From VRUE01 sp963753245 (GTDB lineage: Bacteria; Actinomycetota; Thermoleophilia; Solirubrobacterales; 70-9), in NCBI GenBank assembly GCA_963753245.1, contig CAVWBK010000006.1:1-64000 (forward strand): a stretch of 64,000 bases of DNA, in the 5' to 3' direction. The notes under the pieces are model-generated. The model was given only the letters and a program-made list of their open reading frames with translations. It did no database searches and was not told where the DNA came from. Both the position numbers and the translations under genes were made by a program. The stretch's first letter is position 1. Every line of letters starts with the position of its first letter. Of this stretch, positions 57,527 to 64,000 are shown one piece after another.

Positions 57527-59386
57527 ATGTGCGGAATCATCGGATACGTGGGAGGTCGTCCCTGTCGCGACCTCCTGGTCGCCGGACTCGAGAAGCTCGA
57601 GTACCGCGGCTATGACTCGGCCGGCGTTTCGGTGATCGAGGACGGCCACGTCGACAGCGTACGTGCGGTCGGCAACCTGGCCAACCTGCGAGCCGCGATG
57701 AAGGAGCACGACGAGCGCGGTGGGGGCGTCGCGGTGGCCGCGCCACCGGCAACCACCGGCGTTGCCCACACGCGATGGGCGACGCACGGTCGGGTCACCG
57801 AGGAGAACGCCCACCCCCACAGCGACGGCTCCGACCGCGTCCACATCGTCCTCAACGGGATCGTCGAGAACCACGCCAAGCTGCGTCGCGGTCTGGAAGT
57901 CGAGGGCAAGGAATTCAGCTCAGAAACAGACGCCGAGGTAGTTGCTCACCTGATCGCCAGCCACTATGAGGGAGATTTGGCCGATGCGGTCAGAGCGGCC
58001 TTCGCCGACCTGCAGGGCCACTACGCCTTCGTCGCGATGCACGCTGACCTTCCTGGCCTCCTGGTTGGGGCTCGCCGCGAGTGCCCACTCGTCGCTGGGG
58101 TCGGCGAGGGCGAGAGCTTTCTCGCTTCAGCGATTCCGGCATTTCTGGCCGAGACCCGTGAGGCGATTCTGATTGAAAACGACGAGGTGGTGGCGATCGA
58201 TTCCTCGGGGGTGAGGATCACCGACGCCGATGGCAACCCGGTCGAACGCGCCCCAGAAGAGATCGTCTGGGACACCGCCGCCGCCGAGAAGGGTGGCTAT
58301 GAGACCTTCATGCTCAAGGAGATCCACGAACAGGGCGATGCGGTCGCCGAAACGATTGCCGGCCGCCTGCCCGGCGAGGACGGCGTCGATTTCTCCGAGG
58401 TCGAGATCGAGGACGACTACCTGCGGGGATTGCGGCGGGTCGTGATCGTCGCCTGCGGCACCTCCTACCACGCCGGCCTTGTCGGTCGTTACGCGATCGA
58501 GGAGTGGGCACGGGTGCCGGTCGAAATGGACATCGCCTCGGAGTACCGCTACCGCAACCCGGTCGTGGGACCAGGCGACTTGGTGATCGGAATGACCCAA
58601 TCGGGCGAGACCGCCGATACGCTTGCCGCGATGCGCCTTGCCCGCGAGAAGGGCGCCAAGGTGCTGGCGGTGACCAACGTGATGGGCAGCCAGGCGACCC
58701 GTGATGCAGACGCAGTCCTCTATACCCGAGCGGGGTTGGAGGTGAGCGTCGCCGCGACCAAGACCTTCGTTGCCCAGGTTGCCGCTATGTATCTGATCGG
58801 GCTGCGGCTCTCCGAGCTCCGCGAGACGATCGCTCCCGAGCGGCTCGCCGAGCTCGTCGCCGAGCTCAAGCAATTGCCCTCGAAGGTCGAATCGACCCTG
58901 GCTGAGTGTGAGGAGCGCGTGCGGGAGGTCGCCACCACCCACAGCGAGCAGCGGTTCTTCCTCTACCTCGGTCGCCACATCGGTCTTCCGGTCTGCCTCG
59001 AGGGGGCGTTGAAGCTGAAGGAGATCTCCTACATACCGACCGACGCCTACGCGGCGGGGGAGATGAAGCACGGCCCGATCGCCCTGCTCGATGAGTCCAC
59101 GCCGGTTGTCTGCGTCGCCACCGAGAGCCCGGTCCTCGACAAGATTCTCTCCAACGTCGAAGAGGTCCGCGCGCGAGGCGCTCAGACGATCGCGATCGCG
59201 ACAGCCGGAGACGAACTCGTCTCCGAGGTTGCCGAGCAGACGATCGAGGTCGCCCGAACCGACTGGATCATGCAGCCGATCGTCGCGATCCTGCCACTCC
59301 AACTGCTCGCCTATGACATCGCCCGCGCGCGCGGGCTCAACGTCGACCAGCCGCGCAACCTGGCCAAGACGGTCACCGTCGAGTAG
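57527..59386 (+). CDS. glmS: glutamine-fructose-6-phosphate aminotransferase GlmS
   Basis: GlmS makes glucosamine-6-phosphate, the substrate of GlmM. The 619-residue protein has the N-terminal glutaminase with nucleophile Cys2 (MCGIIGYVGG), YRGYDSAGV, HTRWATHGRVTEENAHPH and NGIVENHAKLR. Two SIS isomerase domains (VACGTSYHAGL, MTQSGETADT) follow, with the C-terminal PRNLAKTVTVE. No glmS riboswitch could be recognised in the 26-bp gap upstream. Confidence 0.97.
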   Translation: MCGIIGYVGGRPCRDLLVAGLEKLEYRGYDSAGVSVIEDGHVDSVRAVGNLANLRAAMKEHDERGGGVAVAAPPATTGVAHTRWATHGRVTEENAHPHSDGSDRVHIVLNGIVENHAKLRRGLEVEGKEFSSETDAEVVAHLIASHYEGDLADAVRAAFADLQGHYAFVAMHADLPGLLVGARRECPLVAGVGEGESFLASAIPAFLAETREAILIENDEVVAIDSSGVRITDADGNPVERAPEEIVWDTAAAEKGGYETFMLKEIHEQGDAVAETIAGRLPGEDGVDFSEVEIEDDYLRGLRRVVIVACGTSYHAGLVGRYAIEEWARVPVEMDIASEYRYRNPVVGPGDLVIGMTQSGETADTLAAMRLAREKGAKVLAVTNVMGSQATRDADAVLYTRAGLEVSVAATKTFVAQVAAMYLIGLRLSELRETIAPERLAELVAELKQLPSKVESTLAECEERVREVATTHSEQRFFLYLGRHIGLPVCLEGALKLKEISYIPTDAYAAGEMKHGPIALLDESTPVVCVATESPVLDKILSNVEEVRARGAQTIAIATAGDELVSEVAEQTIEVARTDWIMQPIVAILPLQLLAYDIARARGLNVDQPRNLAKTVTVE

Positions 59387-59420
59387 CGGCCCGCGGGCGC
59401 CGTCGCTAGTCTGGCGGGCC

Positions 59421-60971
59421 ATGATCAAGACACGACTCATCCTTCCAGTCCTCGCGACCGCCGTGGCGCTCGTCCCACTCAGCGGCTGTGGCGGGGGGGG
59501 CTCGAGCTCAAGCTCAGACCCGGCCACGGTTGTACCGCCCAAATCGGCGCTGTACCTGGAAGGCACGCTGCGCCCGAGTGGTGCGCTGAAGGCCAACGTT
59601 GAAGGTCTAGCCAAGAACGTGTTCGGGATCGAAAACCTCGGTCAGACGATCATCTCCAAACTCGAAGAATCTGCATCTAGCGGCCAGTTCAACTATTCCG
59701 AACAGGTCGAACCCTGGCTCGGTGAAAAGGCCGGATTTGCCTTCGAGGAATACGACGGGAACAACTTCTCCAACTACGTGATCGCGGTGCAGAGCACCGA
59801 CACTGGGGCCACCCAGGAATTCATCGAAACGGTCGCAAAGAAGAGCGACGAACCAATAAAAAACGGCTCCTATGAAGGGGTCGACTACAAGGTCGAAAGC
59901 GGCAATGGCACGACGCTCGGTGTGGTCGGGGATTTCCTCGTCTTCGCCCAGGATGAACAGTCCTTCAAAGATGCCGTCGACGCCTCCCAGGGCGAAGCCC
60001 TATCCGATGTCGGGGCGTACTCATCGATCGTCTCCAATGTGCCCAGCGGCAGCCTGCTCGATGCCTACGTCGACATCTCTGGGCTGATCGAACAAGCGGG
60101 CAATAAGGTCGACCCACAGACCGAAGAAGTGCTGAAGACCGCCGGGATCAACCTCAACGAAGCGACCGCGCTGGCCAGCCTCATACCTGGCTCAGACCAG
60201 CTCGAGGTCGATATCGCCAGCCACCTCGGTAGCGAAGTGGTATCGCCGCCGGCCACCAAGCTGCTCGAATCGATGCCCGCTGACTCCTTCGCCGCGGTCG
60301 GGGCCTCTGAATACGGCAAGCGCGTGCGGGAAAGCATCGACAACCTCGACGCTAGCGGCATTCCGGGCCAGGTCCCCCCGCACCAGTTGAAGTCGGCCCT
60401 ACAACGGGTCGGGATCAACCTCGACGAAATCGCCAGCTCGCTGGAAGAAGCGGCGGTGTTTGCGGTTGGCGCCAGCAAGAGCACGCTCGGCGGCGCACTC
60501 GTACTCACCACCAAGAACGCAACCGAGGCAAAGAACACGGTGGCCAACATCGGCCTGCTGCTGCGCGCCAACCACACCCCCGGCGTCACCGCGCTCAGCG
60601 GCAAGGCGGCCGGCTTCTCGATTCACAGTGCTGAACTGGGCAACCGGCCGCTGGTTGTGGCAGCCAAGGGCGAACGAATCGCGATCGGCTACGGCCTGGC
60701 CGAGACCCTTGAAGGGCTCGGCGCGGTGAGCGCCCCACTCTCTGAAAACCCGGCCTTCACCGAAGCCAAAAAGGCACTCGGGGCCACCCCGATCAGCGGC
60801 TTCATCGATGGCCATGCCGCGCTGCACCTGGTCGAAGCGATGGTCTCGCCGACCAACGCGGGCTTCGGTCAAGCGCGGCGCTACCTAGACAAGATCAACT
60901 ATGTCGGCTTTGGCGCCGGAAGCGAAGGCGAACTGGCGACTCTGAAGCTGATCGCCGGTCTCGGTCAGTAG
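59421..60971 (+). CDS. DUF3352-like secreted lipoprotein
   Basis: The 516-residue protein has a lipoprotein signal with Cys at residue 23 (VPLSGCGGGG) and then the DUF3352 pattern: PKSALYLEGTLRPSGALKANVEGLAKNVFG near the start, WLGEKAGFAFEEYDG, FIETVAKKSDEPIKNGSYEGVDYKV, GDFLVFAQDEQSFKDAVDASQGEALSD. Function is unknown; the lipid anchor places it outside the membrane. Glu is written almost only as GAA (about 37 of 41), unlike the flanking glmS and acpS, which use GAG; the ABC binding-protein gene shows the same habit. Confidence 0.82.
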   Translation: MIKTRLILPVLATAVALVPLSGCGGGGSSSSSDPATVVPPKSALYLEGTLRPSGALKANVEGLAKNVFGIENLGQTIISKLEESASSGQFNYSEQVEPWLGEKAGFAFEEYDGNNFSNYVIAVQSTDTGATQEFIETVAKKSDEPIKNGSYEGVDYKVESGNGTTLGVVGDFLVFAQDEQSFKDAVDASQGEALSDVGAYSSIVSNVPSGSLLDAYVDISGLIEQAGNKVDPQTEEVLKTAGINLNEATALASLIPGSDQLEVDIASHLGSEVVSPPATKLLESMPADSFAAVGASEYGKRVRESIDNLDASGIPGQVPPHQLKSALQRVGINLDEIASSLEEAAVFAVGASKSTLGGALVLTTKNATEAKNTVANIGLLLRANHTPGVTALSGKAAGFSIHSAELGNRPLVVAAKGERIAIGYGLAETLEGLGAVSAPLSENPAFTEAKKALGATPISGFIDGHAALHLVEAMVSPTNAGFGQARRYLDKINYVGFGAGSEGELATLKLIAGLGQ

Positions 60972-60981
60972 CAGGGCACAC

Positions 60982-61335
60982 TTGTCCGGCGCCGGCATCG
61001 GCATCGACCTGCTTGAGATCGACCGGCTGGAGCGGGCACTGAGGCGTCATCCGCGCCTGGCCAATCGGATTTTCACCGAGGCCGAGCGCCACTATGCCGC
61101 CGAGCGCGCCCGGCCCGCTCGGCATCTGGCTGCGCGATTCGCGGCGAAGGAGGCCGTGATCAAGGCCCTCGGCCTGCCCGGCTTCGGGCTGCGCGAGATC
61201 GAGGTGCTTGCCGGCGAGCCGCCGACGGTACGACTTTCCGAAGCGCTGCTGAGGGCGGCGGGCGCTGATCTGCGGATCGAGATCTCGATGACCCACTCGC
61301 GCGAGTACGCGGCCGCGGTCGCCCGGGCTGCCTGA
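60982..61335 (+). CDS. acpS: holo-[acyl-carrier-protein] synthase
   Basis: AcpS attaches phosphopantetheine to acyl carrier protein. The 117-residue protein has the metal-binding start GIGIDLLEIDRLERALRR and the second block HLAARFAAKEAVIKALGLPGFGLREIEV, then SMTHSREYAAAVA. It begins at a TTG, 10 bp after the lipoprotein gene. The order acpS-nnr-alr is common in bacteria. Confidence 0.95.
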   Translation: MSGAGIGIDLLEIDRLERALRRHPRLANRIFTEAERHYAAERARPARHLAARFAAKEAVIKALGLPGFGLREIEVLAGEPPTVRLSEALLRAAGADLRIEISMTHSREYAAAVARAA

Positions 61336-61365
61336 GGCCTATTGCAGCGGTTTAGGCTGCAACGC

Positions 61366-62835
61366 ATGGAGCCGTGGCTGAATCCGCTCTTCAACGCCGA
61401 GGAGATCCGCGCGGTCGATCGCTGGGCGATCGAGGAGCGGGGGGTGCCCGAGGCAGATCTGATGGAGGCCGCCGGCAGTGCTCTGGCCGATGCGATCCTC
61501 GAGCTGCAACCCAGCGGCCCGCTGCGAATCATCTGCGGCAAGGGCAACAACGGTGGCGATGGGTTGATCGCCGCAGAGAAGTTGCGCCAGAGTGGGTATG
61601 AGGTCGAGGTGCACGAGCTCTTCGGCGCCCAACCGCCCGCCGATCTCGACGCCTGGCTACAGGGCGCCGGCGCGGTTATCGACGCGATCTTCGGCACCGG
61701 CTTTGCCGGCGCCCCGCGCCAGCCGGCCCTAGCGGCGATCGAGGCAATCAACCGCTGCGAGGCCCCGGTGGTGGCCTGCGATATCGCCTCGGGAGTTGAC
61801 GCTTCTAGCGGTGAGATCGTCGGTGAGGCGGTTGAGGCAACGCTCACGGTCAGCTTCCACGCGGCCAAGGTCGGCCATTTCGTCGCCCCGGGCAAGTGGC
61901 ACACCGGTGAGCTAAAGGTGGCCCAGATCGGGATTCCCGACGGCGCCCCGGCCGAGACGGCCGCGGGGCGGATCGAGGCAACCGTGCTGGACCTGGCGCC
62001 ACGCCGCGGCCAGCGCTCGACCAAGTTCAGCTCGGGACGGGTCGTGATCGCCGGCGGCTCGCGGGGTCTGACCGGTGCCGTGCAGATGTCCTCACGAGCC
62101 GCGATCCGGGCCGGTGCGGGCTATGCGACGGTCGCGGTTCCAGGCGACCTTGAGCCGATCTTCGCGGCGGCACAGCCCGAGGTGATGTCGGTCGCTTGCC
62201 CCGGCGGTGAAGGTTCCTTTGCGGCGGGATCGGCGAAGGCGCTACTGCGCACCTTTGAGGGCGCCGCCGCCGGTGTGCTCGGACCCGGTCTCGGTCGAGA
62301 CCCCGGTGCGGTTGAGCTGGCGCAGGAGGTGATTGGGGTGATCGAGGCGCCAATAGTGCTCGATGCCGACGGCCTCAACGCTTTCGCCGGGCGGCTCGAG
62401 TCGATCGCGGCGCGTGAGGCCGCAACGATCCTCACGCCCCATGCCGGAGAGCTGGGCCGCTTGCTCGACCGTGACTCAGGGCAAATCTCCGCCCATCGGC
62501 TCGCCGCCGCGCGCGAGGCGGCGCTCACCAGCGACGCGATCGTCGTGTTGAAGGGCGATGACACGATCATCACCGACGGTCAGCGGTTCGCCCTCAACGC
62601 GCTTTCCGCACCTGCTCTGGCGACCGCCGGCACCGGTGACGTTCTCTCAGGGATCGTCGCGGCGCACCTCGCTCGCGGCCTGCAACCGTTCGCGGCGGCC
62701 TGCGCCGCTGTCTTCACCCACGCGCGCGCCGGTCGCGCGGCAGCGGCTCGGATCGGTGTGCCTGAGTCGGTGATCGCCAGCGATGTGATCGAGTCGATAC
62801 CGGCGGGGATGGCCCCCGCGGTTCGGGTCCAATAA
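61366..62835 (+). CDS. nnr: bifunctional NAD(P)H-hydrate epimerase / dehydratase
   Basis: The enzyme repairs hydrated NAD(P)H. Residues ~1-215 are the YjeF_N epimerase (LFNAEEIRAVDRWAIEERGVPEADLMEAAG, CGKGNNGGDGLIAAEKL, DAIFGTGFAGAPR). Residues ~220-489 are the ADP-dependent dehydratase (VVIAGGSRGLTGAVQMSSRAAIRAGAGYATVAVP, VLDADGLNAF, ILTPHAGELGRLL, NALSAPALATAGTGDVLSGIVAA). Both halves are full length. The ATG at 61366 is 30 bp past acpS. Confidence 0.95.
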   Translation: MEPWLNPLFNAEEIRAVDRWAIEERGVPEADLMEAAGSALADAILELQPSGPLRIICGKGNNGGDGLIAAEKLRQSGYEVEVHELFGAQPPADLDAWLQGAGAVIDAIFGTGFAGAPRQPALAAIEAINRCEAPVVACDIASGVDASSGEIVGEAVEATLTVSFHAAKVGHFVAPGKWHTGELKVAQIGIPDGAPAETAAGRIEATVLDLAPRRGQRSTKFSSGRVVIAGGSRGLTGAVQMSSRAAIRAGAGYATVAVPGDLEPIFAAAQPEVMSVACPGGEGSFAAGSAKALLRTFEGAAAGVLGPGLGRDPGAVELAQEVIGVIEAPIVLDADGLNAFAGRLESIAAREAATILTPHAGELGRLLDRDSGQISAHRLAAAREAALTSDAIVVLKGDDTIITDGQRFALNALSAPALATAGTGDVLSGIVAAHLARGLQPFAAACAAVFTHARAGRAAAARIGVPESVIASDVIESIPAGMAPAVRVQ

Positions 62836-62849
62836 CCTCGCCTTCGCCG

Positions 62850-63311
62850 ATGAAGACCGCTGCTCAGATCATGGACGCACAGGTGCCCACGGTGACCCGC
62901 GAGGAGGACGCTCGCCGTGCGATTGAGCTACTGGCGAAGACCGACAAGGGGGCGATCGCAGTCGTCGATTCCGACGCCAAGGTGGTTGGGATCATCAGCG
63001 AGTCCGACCTGATCATCGGCGATGAGCAGTCTGATTTGCATCTCCCCCATTACCTCAACATCATGGGCGGCGTCGTTTTCATCGGTTCGATGAAGGGCTT
63101 TGAGGAGCGCCTCAACAAGGCGTTTGCGACCAACGTCCGTGATCTGATGAGCGCCGATCCTGTGGTCGTCTCGACCAGCGATGATGCCGAGCTCGTTGCC
63201 AAGACGATCGCCGATGAGCACCACAACCACCTGCCCGTTATCGATGCCGACGGTCACTTCGCCGGCATGGTGACGCGGGCCGACGCGCTGGCCGCGCTCG
63301 TCGCCGAGTAG
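62850..63311 (+). CDS. CBS-pair protein
   Basis: The 153-residue protein consists of two CBS repeats (AAQIMDAQVPTVTREEDARRAIELLAKTDKGAIAVVDSDAKVVGIISESDLI and VRDLMSADPVVVSTSDDAELVAKTIADEHHNHLPVIDADGHFAGMVTRADALAAL) with an inserted loop IGDEQSDLHLPHYLNIMGGVVFIGSMKGFEE. This layout is that of stand-alone CBS proteins that bind adenine nucleotides and regulate partners. It lies between nnr (14 bp) and alr (2 bp), so it is co-transcribed. Confidence 0.92.
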   Translation: MKTAAQIMDAQVPTVTREEDARRAIELLAKTDKGAIAVVDSDAKVVGIISESDLIIGDEQSDLHLPHYLNIMGGVVFIGSMKGFEERLNKAFATNVRDLMSADPVVVSTSDDAELVAKTIADEHHNHLPVIDADGHFAGMVTRADALAALVAE

Positions 63312-63313
63312 CC

Positions 63314-64000
63314 ATGGAGCGGGCGCTCGCCCGGATCGATGTGGGGGCCGTGGAGCGAAATTGTGCCCGGCTGAAGTCGACCCTGCGGGCGGGTGCCGAG
63401 CTCTGCGCGGTGGTCAAGGCCGATGGCTACGGCCACGGCGCCGACGTCTGTGCCAGCGCCGCGCTGGCCGGCGGCGCAACACGGCTCGCGGTGGCCACCG
63501 GGGCGGAGGCCGCAGCGGTCGGCCGCCGCTTCCCACATGTGTCGCTGTTGACAATGGGCGCCCTGGGCGAGGAGGATCTCGACACGGCGCTCGCCGCCGG
63601 TTCAGAAATCGCGCTCTGGCATGCGGAGTTCCGGGCGCTGGCGGCGGCCCGGGCACGCGCCCAGGGTCGCCCGGCGCGGGTCCACATCAAGTACGACAGC
63701 GGTATGGGTCGGCTCGGCAACCGGGATCCGGCGGCGGTGCTCGCCCTGATCCGTTCCTGCAGCGAAGATCCAGACCTCGAGCCGGCTGGGGTCTGGACTC
63801 ATTTCGCGACTGCTGATGAACTCGATTCTGAGTACTTTGACGAGCAGCTTGGCCGCTTCACCGAGCTAGTCGCCGCGGTGCGCGCGGAGTTTCCCAGCCT
63901 CACCGTGCACGCGGCCAACAGCGCCGCGGTTTTCCGTGATCGAAACGCCCACTTCGACATGGCTCGCTGCGGGGTCGCGGTTTATGGTCTCGATCCCTTC
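63314..64000 (+). CDS. alr: alanine racemase, 3' end beyond the window
   Basis: Alr makes D-alanine for peptidoglycan. The first 229 codons are present from the ATG at 63314: ALARIDVGAVERNCARLKSTL, the PLP lysine at about residue 35 (AVVKADGYGHGA), VHIKYDSGMGRLG, GVWTHFATADELDSEYFDEQLGRF, and HAANSAAVF followed by FDMARCGVAVYGLDPF. The frame is open to the last base; about 140 more residues, including the catalytic Tyr, are expected downstream. Confidence 0.96.
   Translation, partial: MERALARIDVGAVERNCARLKSTLRAGAELCAVVKADGYGHGADVCASAALAGGATRLAVATGAEAAAVGRRFPHVSLLTMGALGEEDLDTALAAGSEIALWHAEFRALAAARARAQGRPARVHIKYDSGMGRLGNRDPAAVLALIRSCSEDPDLEPAGVWTHFATADELDSEYFDEQLGRFTELVAAVRAEFPSLTVHAANSAAVFRDRNAHFDMARCGVAVYGLDPF

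Noticed and set aside
58127..59614. Minus-strand frame of 495 codons opposite glmS
   Set aside because: Antisense shadow; glmS is complete and unmistakable on the other strand.
1..64000. CRISPR arrays, prophage or secondary-metabolite clusters
   Set aside because: No regularly spaced repeats, phage structural genes or large synthases were seen on either strand.

Overview
This is high-G+C DNA (roughly two-thirds G+C by eye) from an actinobacterium. The markers are a CysO/CysM/Mec cysteine pathway, a Suf cluster with SufU and an Rrf2 regulator, a WS/DGAT acyltransferase, an F420-type (DDN) oxidoreductase, GuaB3 beside GuaA, and the order rplM-rpsI-glmM-glmS-acpS-nnr-alr. A deep-branching actinobacterium of the Thermoleophilia/Solirubrobacterales kind is my best guess; this is inferred from gene content, not from a search.

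Layout. (1) 1-5.2 kb is an accessory, decaying region: a HEPN/MNT toxin-antitoxin pair, an aldo/keto reductase and a DUF1801 gene both broken by indels, a short cupin, a degenerate tRNA-like segment, a RibD-C type reductase and an IS630 transposase remnant. (2) 5.2-12.8 kb holds fxsA, a wax ester synthase/DGAT, ispH, an IS remnant lodged between ispH and a cysteine-less thioredoxin-fold gene, a CADD/PqqC-like protein and a cupredoxin/membrane-protein pair. (3) 13.0-20.3 kb is the iron-sulfur assembly region in two minus-strand units (Rieske-sufB-sufD and Rrf2-sufC-sufS, followed by sufU). Each unit is preceded by the same ~25-bp promoter/operator-like sequence. (4) 20.3-24.6 kb holds an MFS exporter, a NarL-type two-component system, htpX and a 2TM protein. 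(5) 24.6-30.4 kb is a sulfur locus: rhodanese-ThiF (MoeZ-like), cysO, an amino-acid ABC importer on the other strand, cysM and mec. The two plus-strand units share an 18-bp sequence containing the inverted repeat TACTT-N4-AAGTA over a TATACT box.

(6) 30.4-38.6 kb is mixed: a degenerate metallopeptidase-like protein, DUF1802, hydantoinase/oxoprolinase subunits, nadB, a coiled-coil protein and a glycosyltransferase. (7) 39.0-50.4 kb is mostly plus-strand housekeeping: rph, rdgB, a CDF transporter, a tightly overlapping four-gene unit ending in tldD/tldE, HU, pyrF, LysM, a PfkB sugar kinase, guaB3 and guaA. (8) 50.4-54.5 kb has a polytopic protein with presenilin/SPP-like motifs, two alpha/beta hydrolases facing a TetR gene across two palindromes, and a frameshifted M23 peptidase. 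(9) 54.8-64.0 kb is rplM-rpsI (S9 carries an unusually long acidic N-terminus), glmM, glmS, a DUF3352-like lipoprotein, acpS, nnr, a CBS protein and the start of alr, which runs off the window.

The best candidates for something new are the shared sulfur and Suf operators, the CysO protein whose C-terminus runs two residues past Gly-Gly beside its JAMM protease, the presenilin-like protein, the long acidic S9 extension with an attenuator-like hairpin before rplM, and the roadblock-like/small protein/TldD/TldE unit. Several genes carry single-base frameshifts, so some pseudogenes could be assembly errors.
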